Shown here piece after piece: positions 27,750 through 36,470 of a stretch of 64,000 nt of DNA. The stretch spans positions 62,001-126,000 of the forward strand of contig JADJGZ010000016.1 of NCBI GenBank assembly GCA_016707785.1. Direction: 5' to 3'. The DNA is from Bacteroidales bacterium. GTDB taxonomy: Bacteria; Bacteroidota; Bacteroidia; Bacteroidales; UBA4417. Numbering within the stretch: position 1 is the stretch's first letter; each line of letters begins with the position of its first letter. Position numbers and translations under genes: made by a program. The notes under the pieces are model-generated. The model saw only the letters and a list, made by a program, of their open reading frames with translations. It was not told the DNA's origin and did no database searches.

Positions 27750-28778
27750 ATGGGTTTTCTCGATAACGTCTTCAAGGGTAGCGGTAAATATCCAAAATCA
27801 TTCGTCAATAGCATCACACATTCCGCTGAAACTCTTTACACAATTGTAAATGAGTCAATTCAGCTTGCCATGAGTGCTCCAGACCTTGATACTAAAAAAT
27901 CAAGGTTGGAATATGCCATGAAGAAACTGGTTGAATTGATTAAGTTAGCCAATGAATACTCATTCCTTGACTTTAAAAAAATATCTTCCATTTATGAGTC
28001 GATCCGTGAGGTAAGGAATGAGATCAAGCAGATGGAATTGGAACATCGGGCGCTACAGGATCATGAAGTTGAGGGTGTAAATGAGATCAAAATTCCAGGA
28101 GAAGAGCTTGTATCGAAGACAACCAGGGCTGAAGATTCGGCAAGTTGTCCGTATTGTTCTTACCAGTTTCCTGTAATGCCTCAAAGGAAAGGCTCTTGCC
28201 CTTCCTGTCATAAGATGATTTATGTCTGGTATTCCACTCTTCAAAATATGAAGAAACTGGTCACAGAAGAAGAGGCTTTCAAAATTGAAAGAGAGATCTC
28301 TGAACATATTGAAAAATATGAGCTTCTTAATAAGCAGGAGATGATTGAAAAGTCGGAAGATGAAGTGAAGATGATTCAGGAAGAACTCATGGAGAATGAT
28401 CCGACTTTTACTTTAGACGATGCTTACTTTTATTTACTGAACAACAAAATCAAGAAGTCGAGGAGTAACAGTGAAAAAGCTCAGCTATTTTACCTGAAAG
28501 CATTGTTGCTTGACAGCTCCGGGAAAGACTTCACTGAGGACCTGGTTGAATCGAGGCGTCTCGAACTTATGCATCTAAAAACTCATGAATTTGTAAAAAA
28601 GGTGCAGATTATTTCCAATCCTGATTCCTGTAAAGTTTGTAAAGCAGATTCTGATAAAGTCCTGTCAATTGAAGAGGCGTTGAAACTAATGCCTCTTCCT
28701 CATAAATCATGCACCCGGCCTTTTCATAGCGAAAAAGGGTTTTGCCGTTGTACCTACCTGATTGTAAATAGAACTTAA
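27750..28778 (+). CDS. Zinc-ribbon protein with C-terminal Cys/His module
   Basis: A 342-residue cytoplasmic protein starting MGFLDNVFKGSGKYPK. Residues 20-120 are mostly helical. A zinc ribbon of two pairs, CPYC and CPSC (about residues 132-153), follows. A long charged coiled-coil-like region (VTEEEAFKIEREI...) comes next. The C-terminus carries CKVCKADSDKVLSIEEA and CTRPFHSEKGFCRCTY, a Cys/His set that faintly resembles the Cys-rich end of phage head-morphogenesis-type domains. No family is firmly recognised. It converges with cysteate synthase across a repeat-rich gap. Confidence 0.55.
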   Translation: MGFLDNVFKGSGKYPKSFVNSITHSAETLYTIVNESIQLAMSAPDLDTKKSRLEYAMKKLVELIKLANEYSFLDFKKISSIYESIREVRNEIKQMELEHRALQDHEVEGVNEIKIPGEELVSKTTRAEDSASCPYCSYQFPVMPQRKGSCPSCHKMIYVWYSTLQNMKKLVTEEEAFKIEREISEHIEKYELLNKQEMIEKSEDEVKMIQEELMENDPTFTLDDAYFYLLNNKIKKSRSNSEKAQLFYLKALLLDSSGKDFTEDLVESRRLELMHLKTHEFVKKVQIISNPDSCKVCKADSDKVLSIEEALKLMPLPHKSCTRPFHSEKGFCRCTYLIVNRT

Positions 28779-28808
28779 AGTACATTTCCTTTCAGGATTT
28801 TAAGCAGG

Positions 28809-29030
28809 ATCCCAAATGCCCTCCCCGGCCCTCCCTACTAGGTAGGGAGGAGAAGTTTCTACCATTTCAGGATTTTAGAAAATCAAAAAAAGGGTATTTT
28901 CCCCCCCCCCCCCCCCCCCCCCCGGCGGGGAGGAGAAGAATTTTTTCTAATATTCCAAGTTAAGAAAAGATCTCAAAGCCAACATGCTTAGTAAGGGAGC
29001 CTCCCCCTATTGATAGGAGGTTGGGGTAAA
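28809..29030. repeat. GC-rich inverted-repeat region with a 23-base C tract
   Basis: Between two convergent genes lie related G/C-rich elements. CCCTCCCCGGCCCTCCCTA pairs with TAGGTAGGGAGG near 28815-28852. A second copy has GGGGAGGAGAAG near 28925-28938, and a third has CCTCCCCC...GGAGG near 29000-29025. An uninterrupted run of 23 C (28901-28923) sits at the left edge of the second copy, where the first copy reads CCCTCC-type sequence. The hairpins could terminate both flanking transcripts. Confidence 0.6.
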
Positions 29031-29048
29031 AAGACTAACTTCAGGAAA

Positions 29049-30341
29049 TCAGAACAATGAAGGCACCAATGCTGCTATTTCTTCGATGGAAGGATTCATA
29101 TCAAAGATCAAATCCGGTTTGAGAAAAAACAACTCTTTTTCTTTTTGGAATCTCTGTTCACCCCCTCCGGTGATATTCAGCATAATTTGGTCGTTCCTGC
29201 CAACCAGCTTTTTATGTACTGCCTCAACAAGCGAAGCAACGGCGACAGCAGCAGCCGGGTGGATATCAATACCTTCAGTATCGAGAAAGAGCTGAGCAGC
29301 ATTACGAGCTTCAGCATTATTCATCGCCATGATCAATCCTCCGGTATCTGAAAGAGCATCAAACAGTCCGCCTTTTATGGGATAAGGGGGTTTACGGTTT
29401 GAAAGTACTTTAGCATCAATTTCTTCTACATGCTTACGTGCGATAGCATCATCATAAGGCAGCATATCCCTCGACCCTGCATTCCAGGCATCCATAATAG
29501 GTGTGAATGGAGCATTTTGAGACAAAATAAGTTTCATTTTGTTTTGTCCAAACCGGCCATCTTCCAATAGCCTCAAATTAGCCTCCCATGCAGCAATGGC
29601 CCCGGTACCACTTCCAACAGCCTGGAAATAATAATCCGGAATCCTTCCGATAAATGATACGGCAGAAAGGACAGTTGTACCCATTCCATCACGACGTGCC
29701 ACATTCTTAGCACCACCTTCAGCAATGAAACCCTCCAGAGAACAAACCAAATTTGCCAGGTGGATAGCATCAAAATAATCACATCCTTTCCGGCTGGCAA
29801 TCAGTTTTACACAATCATTTAGCGGAGTATCAAACCAAAGGGCCGTGAGATTATCTTCAGGCACAGAAAGCAATAATGGAATATTATTATCTGAACAAAC
29901 CCTTGCGAATGCCCGGGCTGTATTTCCGGCAGAAGCCACCACCAGAACCTTACCAATCTCGGGATCCAGGCGCGCACATACCGAATAAGCTTCTGTTTCC
30001 TTGAATGAACAGGTACTCATAGTAGCTCCCTTTTCAGGCCAGTAGCCACTAAATGTGATGAAGAGGTCAGAAAGTCCGAGAGATGCTGCCAATGCCTCAC
30101 TTTTGTAAGTAACCGGGGCAGAAGACCCTTTAAGGTATTTCTTAATGGGCAACCAGCCAGCAAACCGGTATAATCCTGACTCCTGGCTTCTCAGGTTTAA
30201 GGTCTTTTCTTCATAAATAGCCCTGATCAATCCCGGAACAGAAGCACCTGGTTCATCAAGCAACCATCCGGAATCTTCAAAAACTTGTCCATTAACCAAA
30301 GATTGCAATTGATAAATCGTTGCTAACTTGTCCTGTTTCAT
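29049..30341 (-). CDS. Cysteate synthase (threonine-synthase-like PLP enzyme)
   Basis: A 430-residue protein of the threonine-synthase fold with the specific marks of cysteate synthase: FSGYWPEKGA, then TCSFKETEA with PLP lysine 114, VVASAGNTARAFA (phosphate and PLP ring binding), EGGAKNVARRDGMGT, and QAVGSGTGAIAAWEA. The enzyme makes L-cysteate from phosphoserine and sulfite. In methanogens this serves coenzyme M; in Bacteroidota cysteate is the head-group precursor of sulfonolipids (capnines). The N-terminal zinc-ribbon cysteines of archaeal forms are absent. A TACTTTTG box lies 22 bases upstream. Confidence 0.85.
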   Translation of the reverse strand: MKQDKLATIYQLQSLVNGQVFEDSGWLLDEPGASVPGLIRAIYEEKTLNLRSQESGLYRFAGWLPIKKYLKGSSAPVTYKSEALAASLGLSDLFITFSGYWPEKGATMSTCSFKETEAYSVCARLDPEIGKVLVVASAGNTARAFARVCSDNNIPLLLSVPEDNLTALWFDTPLNDCVKLIASRKGCDYFDAIHLANLVCSLEGFIAEGGAKNVARRDGMGTTVLSAVSFIGRIPDYYFQAVGSGTGAIAAWEANLRLLEDGRFGQNKMKLILSQNAPFTPIMDAWNAGSRDMLPYDDAIARKHVEEIDAKVLSNRKPPYPIKGGLFDALSDTGGLIMAMNNAEARNAAQLFLDTEGIDIHPAAAVAVASLVEAVHKKLVGRNDQIMLNITGGGEQRFQKEKELFFLKPDLIFDMNPSIEEIAALVPSLF

Positions 30342-30363
30342 TTAAATTTTTTTCTATTCGGGA

Positions 30364-30371
30364 CAAAAGTA
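30364..30371 (-). promoter_or_regulatory. Bacteroidota -7 box (TACTTTTG)
   Basis: An exact TAnnTTTG match on the minus strand, 22 bases upstream of the ATG of cysteate synthase at 30341. Confidence 0.5.
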
Positions 30372-30585
30372 TAAAATGACCTTATGAATTCAAATTGGTT
30401 TTCCCCACTCTTTTACAAATAATTCCAGCCCGAAGTGAGGTGTTAATATCAGATAATCAGATTAATATTTAATTAAATCGCTGCTTTTTTATTGTAGGTG
30501 AACGAAATTGGAATAATTTTGTATTATAAATGAAAGAATACTCTGCTACTCAATTCATAACCTACTCCAATTAACCTGTAAACCA

Positions 30586-33500
30586 TTGAAGAGTGTTACA
30601 TTACTTGCCGTAATTTTTGCGGCAATCTTTTTCATTACTATCCCCAAAGACGGTGCCTGTCAATTGCTCGTTGAAAATTTCGATTACCCGGCAGGTGATT
30701 TACTGACAAATCATGGATGGTTGGCTCATAGTGGAGCCGGAACTCAAGCTGTTACAGTTAACAATGGAGGATTATCTTTCCCGGGGTTCAACCTGAGTGG
30801 AATTGGCAATGCAGCTTTGGTCGACAATACTGGGGAGGATGTTTACCTTAGTATTACCCAACAAACTTCAGGTACAGTATATGCCGCTTTCATGGTGAAT
30901 GTTGCCGCTGTTTCAGCAGGCTATTTCATTCATCTCTCTACTAATCCTGCAAGTACAATCCACCGTGGAAAAGTATTTGTAGACGCCACCAATCATTTTG
31001 GACTAAGTTTGGGTAGCAATACCGGCACTTATTCTTCTTCGACTTTTTCAACCAATACTACCTATCTTTTGGTTTTGAAATACCAGGTCAATGCCGGAAC
31101 ATCAAATGACCAGGTTAGCCTTTATGTTTTTAACACCAATGCACCAGCCACTGAACCTGCTTCACCAACAGTTGGCCCCTTAACTGATGCAACTCAATCA
31201 GATCTTAACCCGGCCAGTATAGCTTTACGACAATACTCAGCCACTCAAAATTATATTGTTGATGGGATCAGGATCGCTACTTCCTGGACAGATGCCATTG
31301 GAGTTCAAACAGTTGCCCCCACCCTCCAATCAGCTAATATCTCCTTCAGTAATGTAACCGGAAATAGCATGACAGCTGCCTGGTATAAGGGGAATGGAGA
31401 AAAGCGTGTTGCTATTATAAGTAACAGTTCAAATATCATTCCTCCGGAAGATGGTACAGATCCCTCAGCCAATGACATATACCAGGGTACCGGACAGCAA
31501 GTTGTATTTAATGGCAGCGACAGTACTATCAATATAACCGGGCTAAGTTCAAGTACAACCTATTGGTGCCAGGTTTTTGAGTATAATGGCACAGGAATCA
31601 ATACCAAATATTCTATTGCAACCGGTAGCAATAACCCCAACAGCCAGGCAACCCTATTTGTACTTCAACCACCGATTGTTTCTGATCCTACTGCAGCAAG
31701 TATTACATCCAATAGTGCAATAATTGGAGGAAATATTATTTCCGATGGTGGAAGCCCAATTTCCGAGAGAGGTACAGTTTGGAGCATAAATTCGCCCATA
31801 TCCATCAACGACAATAAAATGGCTGAAGGCAACCTCAACACAGGAATCTTCGCTCATTTACGGTCATCACTTCCGGCCGGAACAGAAATCTTTTACGCTG
31901 CTTATGCTCAAAACGCAATTGGCACCTCAATTTCGCCTGAGTCCAGCTTTATAACCTTAGCCGAAGAACCCAGTAACCAGGCGACTGCAATATTCTCCCC
32001 ATTAATTTCCTATTCCACGATTGCTGTATCCTGGGATGACAATAATGGAACACAGGCGGCATCCGGATTCCTCATCAAAGGCAATACCACAGGTACTTTT
32101 ACCGCACCAGTGGATGGATTCCCTGAAACAGACGACACCAATCTTGGAGATGGGTCAGGAACTGTAAATGTGACTACAGGAACAAACACCTATACCTGGA
32201 CTTCACTCTTGCCTTCCACTACATACTTTTTTGCCATCTACCCCTATACCAATTCCGGATCCACCATTGATTACAAAACCTCGGCCAGCACCCCTGTTTG
32301 CACAGCTACAACTACTGCTATCCCAATAAATATTTATACCTGGGCGGGAGCCAATAATGCCGACTGGAATATCCCAACAAATTGGGTACCTGCCCGATCG
32401 ACTCCTGAAGTTGCTGATATCCTTCAGTTTAATGATGGCACAACAAAAACAATTACTGCTATTCCCACTCAGACAATTAGTAAGATACTTGTTTCGGGCA
32501 ATACCAAAATCACCCTTCAGTCTTCAGCAGTGGCAACCATTACCATTGCAGGAGGCACCGGGCTCGACCTGGATATAACGGCGGGTTCAGAATTAAACCT
32601 GAGTGGTACAAATGCAATTACAATTGCTGTTTCATCCACAGCTGCCGCAGGCATATCGGGAGGTATCACTTTCACAAATGGAGCACATCGCTTAACCGGG
32701 GGAACTCTTGGTGCCGTCTATTTCAACTCAGGATCCTATTTCAAGGCTGGCAGTGGTTTTACCGGGAGTCCTTTTGGTACAGCTGCACCCTACAATGCTA
32801 TAATTTTTGATAATGGATCAACCTACCTGAGCCAGTCGGGAAGCAATCCTTTCGGAGCCTCTGCCCCTAATAGTGTGGTAGTTTTTCAGGAAGCTAGTTT
32901 GTTTAAGGTAATTGCAGGTGTAACTGCTGCATTCTCCGGACGCACCTATGGCAATTTTGAACTGGATGCCATTGGGGCAACATTAACACAAACAGGTACC
33001 GGGGCCGTGTCAATTCAGGAACTTAAAATTACCAACGGCACCTTAAATTTCAATATGACAGGTACTGCCGGGCATTCAATTAAAGGGGATATCATTGTAA
33101 ATCCGGGAGGCACACTCAATTTTTCACCGACTTCTGCGGCAACAGTTTCCTTGAATGGAAGTTCGCAACAAATGATTTCAGGTGGAGGTACTATTAACCT
33201 TAATACGCTGGAAACACTAGAAGTCAATAATCCTGCAGGGATACTGCTTGAAACCTCCATTACACTCAATGGCATTCTTGCTTTGCAGGGAAGCATATTC
33301 AGTCTGAATGCCGGAAGCCTTACCCTGGGATCAACTGCAAGTATAACCGGAACCTTTGGTGCATCCAATATGATCACTGCATCAGGTACAGGATTACTCA
33401 AAAAAGAGTTCCCATTGAGTGGCGGTAGTTTTCTATTCCCTTTGGGGGATGTAACCGGGACGGCTGAGTATTCACCTGTACTCTTCACTTTAATATCCGG

Positions 33501-34383
33501 GGGCATAAGCACAGGTAATTATGTTGGGATCAATCTTTCCAATACTGTGTATCCGGGTGGACCCATCAGTAGCAGTTATATTCAGAGATACTGGAACCTT
33601 AGTTCCTCCGGGATATCTGGTTTCAGTTGTGATGCAACCTTTTCTTACACTACAGCAGATGTAGTTGGTGTTGAAGCAGACCTGGTCTGTGCCAGGATGA
33701 ACCCTATTCCAACAATGGCCGGAACTGTAAATACCAGCCAGCATCAATTGACTGCAACAGGGATCACTACTTTAGGTTCTTTTACAGGAATTCAACTTGA
33801 TAAGAGTCTGTCGGTTAGCTTATTCCTCGAAGGTTTATATGCAGGAAGCGGGCTAATGAATAAAGCGCAGAATGCTTCAGGAGATCAGTTTGCCGGAAAT
33901 ACTGCGGACCAGGTGGAAGTTGAGTTGCACTCATCGGTTCCGGGAGATTATCCGACCTTGATTTATTCCTCCGGACCAGTAAATCTGAGTACAAACGGAC
34001 AAATAGCTACGACCATTCCATTAAATTTCGGAGGGAGTTATTACCTTTCCATACGTCACAGGAATTCAATTGAAACAGTGAGTGCGATTCCTGTTTCTTT
34101 TTCAGGAAGTTCAATCACTTACAATTTCACAGATCAATCTAATAAAGCATATGGAAATAACCTAAAGCAGGCTAATGATGGCAGTTATTTGTTATATGCT
34201 GGTGATGTAAACCAGGATGGTTTAATCGATGCAGATGATATGATACTAATGGATAATGAAGCAGCCTCTTTTTCAGAAGGATATTTGGTGACGGATCTGA
34301 ATGGAGATGGGGTTGTAAATATAACCGATATTGATTATGCTGATAGTAATGCAAGTAGCTTTATATCAGCAAGAAAGCCTTAG
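30586..34383 (+). CDS. Giant secreted multidomain protein with C-terminal dockerin-like module
   Basis: A 1265-residue protein with a TTG start directly before a signal peptide (KSVTLLAVIFAAIFF). Domains in order: a LamG-like region opened by ENFDYPAGDLL (about 25-245); FN3-like units with SSTTYWCQVFEYNG, a VWSINSPISINDNKMAEG unit and an EPS...STTYFFAIYPY unit (to about 580); a beta-helix-like region beginning YTWAGANNADWNIPTNW (about 584-1070); a FLEGLY module (from 1079) with RHRNSIETVSA; and a dockerin-like pair, GDVNQDGLIDADD and TDLNGDGVVNITD (from about 1204), each a 12-residue calcium loop. No T9SS sorting domain is seen. It is a paralog of the next gene. Confidence 0.75.
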   Translation: MKSVTLLAVIFAAIFFITIPKDGACQLLVENFDYPAGDLLTNHGWLAHSGAGTQAVTVNNGGLSFPGFNLSGIGNAALVDNTGEDVYLSITQQTSGTVYAAFMVNVAAVSAGYFIHLSTNPASTIHRGKVFVDATNHFGLSLGSNTGTYSSSTFSTNTTYLLVLKYQVNAGTSNDQVSLYVFNTNAPATEPASPTVGPLTDATQSDLNPASIALRQYSATQNYIVDGIRIATSWTDAIGVQTVAPTLQSANISFSNVTGNSMTAAWYKGNGEKRVAIISNSSNIIPPEDGTDPSANDIYQGTGQQVVFNGSDSTINITGLSSSTTYWCQVFEYNGTGINTKYSIATGSNNPNSQATLFVLQPPIVSDPTAASITSNSAIIGGNIISDGGSPISERGTVWSINSPISINDNKMAEGNLNTGIFAHLRSSLPAGTEIFYAAYAQNAIGTSISPESSFITLAEEPSNQATAIFSPLISYSTIAVSWDDNNGTQAASGFLIKGNTTGTFTAPVDGFPETDDTNLGDGSGTVNVTTGTNTYTWTSLLPSTTYFFAIYPYTNSGSTIDYKTSASTPVCTATTTAIPINIYTWAGANNADWNIPTNWVPARSTPEVADILQFNDGTTKTITAIPTQTISKILVSGNTKITLQSSAVATITIAGGTGLDLDITAGSELNLSGTNAITIAVSSTAAAGISGGITFTNGAHRLTGGTLGAVYFNSGSYFKAGSGFTGSPFGTAAPYNAIIFDNGSTYLSQSGSNPFGASAPNSVVVFQEASLFKVIAGVTAAFSGRTYGNFELDAIGATLTQTGTGAVSIQELKITNGTLNFNMTGTAGHSIKGDIIVNPGGTLNFSPTSAATVSLNGSSQQMISGGGTINLNTLETLEVNNPAGILLETSITLNGILALQGSIFSLNAGSLTLGSTASITGTFGASNMITASGTGLLKKEFPLSGGSFLFPLGDVTGTAEYSPVLFTLISGGISTGNYVGINLSNTVYPGGPISSSYIQRYWNLSSSGISGFSCDATFSYTTADVVGVEADLVCARMNPIPTMAGTVNTSQHQLTATGITTLGSFTGIQLDKSLSVSLFLEGLYAGSGLMNKAQNASGDQFAGNTADQVEVELHSSVPGDYPTLIYSSGPVNLSTNGQIATTIPLNFGGSYYLSIRHRNSIETVSAIPVSFSGSSITYNFTDQSNKAYGNNLKQANDGSYLLYAGDVNQDGLIDADDMILMDNEAASFSEGYLVTDLNGDGVVNITDIDYADSNASSFISARKP

Positions 34384-34464
34384 TATAATCCAATGGATCG
34401 AAAAAGGACCAAAAAGTTCATAATTAATAAACATAAAAGCAAATCAACCAGTACAAAAACTCCT

Positions 34465-34472
34465 TATATTTG
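34465..34472 (+). promoter_or_regulatory. Bacteroidota -7 box (TATATTTG)
   Basis: An exact TAnnTTTG match 92 bases upstream of the ATG at 34564 of the second giant secreted protein. Confidence 0.4.
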
Positions 34473-34563
34473 ATGCCCTTTTCAGGCGGGATTCGCCTTC
34501 GAATTGATTGAAAAACAAATAATTATATACTATCAAAAACCCAAAAACCAAAAACCAATTCTT

Positions 34564-36470
34564 ATGAAAAGATCTACGATTATTGCCTTACTGATGGCAA
34601 TACTAGTTATTGGCACTTCCCGGGTGGGATGGAGCCAAATTATTAGTCAGTACGTGGAAACAAATTCCGGTTCCGTTCCGAAAGGAGTTGAAATATGGAA
34701 TAATACAGCTGCCTTGATCTGAACAAACAACCTTGTAATTCAACAAGGAACTAATGGCGCTGCATTAGCCACTGTAACCATCAGCACTGGCACTCTTGCT
34801 GCCAGGGCTGTTTTAGTTGTAGGGAACTTCAGATATTGGAACTTATCTTACAGGCATGGCTTGACAACGTATCTTTTTATTATCGCTTTTACTATTCAAT
34901 GGTGATGACGCATTTGCTGTAAAATATGGTGCAACAACAACTGATATTTTGGTACACTTAGGCTGACCCTGGTACTTCATGGACAGGTGGTACAGTCAAA
35001 TAGTTTAATCAAAACCTTGCTTTACTCACTGGTATAACAACTGGTGCAGCAGCCTGGACAGATCCCAGTTTAAGATTTTCTACTGTTTCTACCACTCCTG
35101 CAACTTTACCTGCAGGACTTGATGGTTTTGGTGTTGCTCCTGCAGCAGCAACTAGTCCGGCAATCACTGTAACACCTTCCTCTCTTTCAGGATTCAATTA
35201 TACAATTGGTTCAGGCCCTTCTACTGATCAATCATTTACTGTTTCTGGTGCAAACCTGACTGCTGACATCAGCATTGCCGCTCCAACCAATTATGAAATT
35301 TCCCTTACTTCCAGGATCTGGATACACCAGTCCTATTACACTAACTCAAACCGGTGGAACTGTTGCAACCACAACAATTTATGCCAGGTTAATAGCCGGA
35401 TTAGCTGTTGGGACCTATAACAGTGAAGCCATTGCCTGCACATCAACTGGTGCAACCACTCAAAATGTAACCTGTAACGGATCTGTTTCAAGCCTTGCTC
35501 CAGCTATTACTGTTGGAACTGTCTCGGCTTTTCTCAAACACCATTATCAACACATTATCTGCGGAAAAAAACTATACCGTTTCCGGTGTCAACCTAACTG
35601 CTGATATTGTTATTACACCCCCGGTCGGATTTGAAATTTCTACCGCAACCGGAACAGGTTTTGTTGCCAATCCAGCGACAATCACCCTTACCCAAACCGG
35701 TGGAACCGTAACAAGTACTATTATTTATGTGCGTTTTGCTCCTACCATTGTGCAGGTTTATACAGATAATATTACCCATGCAAGCACAGGTGCCACAACA
35801 ATGACTGTAGCTGTAACAGGAAATGCTGTTCCAGTTCCTCCTTCACTGCCAATTGATGAAAACTTTGATTATACCGCAGGAACTTTGCTCACAGCCAACG
35901 GCTGGGTAGCACATAGTGGAGCCAATTCTCTTCCGGTAACTGTTGGAGCATCTTCAATAACATACCCTGGTTATCCTTTATCAGCTATTGGAAATGAAGT
36001 TTCAATTGTCCCTGGAAGTGCGGAAGATGTAAATTATGGTTTCGCTTCACAAACATCTGGTTCACTTTATGCTTCTGTATTATTCAATGCTTCAGCTTTT
36101 GCTAATACCAGTACTGATTATTTCTTCCATTTTTGCCAGATAGCCGGTTCAAGTGCTGGTCCTTTCTTTGGAAGAGTATTCGCTAAAAGAGATGCTTCCA
36201 ATAAAGTATCATTTGGTATCAGCAAATCTTCTACTACCACTGTTACTTACACTCCTTTCAGTTACGACTTAAATACCACTTATTTATTAGTACTGAAATA
36301 TTCTTTCAATTCTGCCACAGCCACTGATGACATTGCATACCTCTATATTGATCCTGCATGGACAGCCATTGAACCGACCCCAGCCATTGTTTCTACTGAT
36401 GCCGGTACCGATCCAACGGGGATTGCAGCCATCGCTTTAAGGCAAGGGCTCAACACTCTCAACTGCAAAA
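34564..36470 (+). pseudogene. 5' part of second giant secreted protein, several frameshifts
   Basis: ATG 34564 begins a signal peptide (MKRSTIIALLMAILVIG...WSQ) and a lamin-tail-like domain (YVETNSGSVPKGVEIWNNTA). An in-frame TGA follows at 34720, and the frame changes repeatedly (about 34830-35010, 35300, 35530, 36449). The protein can still be read across frames. Ig-like units come first (GFNYTIGSGPSTDQSF...SGANLTADI...TYNSEAIACTSTGATTQNVTCNGS), then a LamG-like region (DENFDYTAGTLLTANGW). At 36449 one extra C precedes STLSTAKIDGIRVATSW, after which the frame stays open to 40829. The intact gene would encode over 2,000 residues. Confidence 0.65.

Noticed and set aside
33015..33747. Minus-strand frames of 85 and 165 codons
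   Set aside because: They are antisense to the repetitive giant secreted protein gene; low-complexity coding DNA keeps the opposite strand open by chance.
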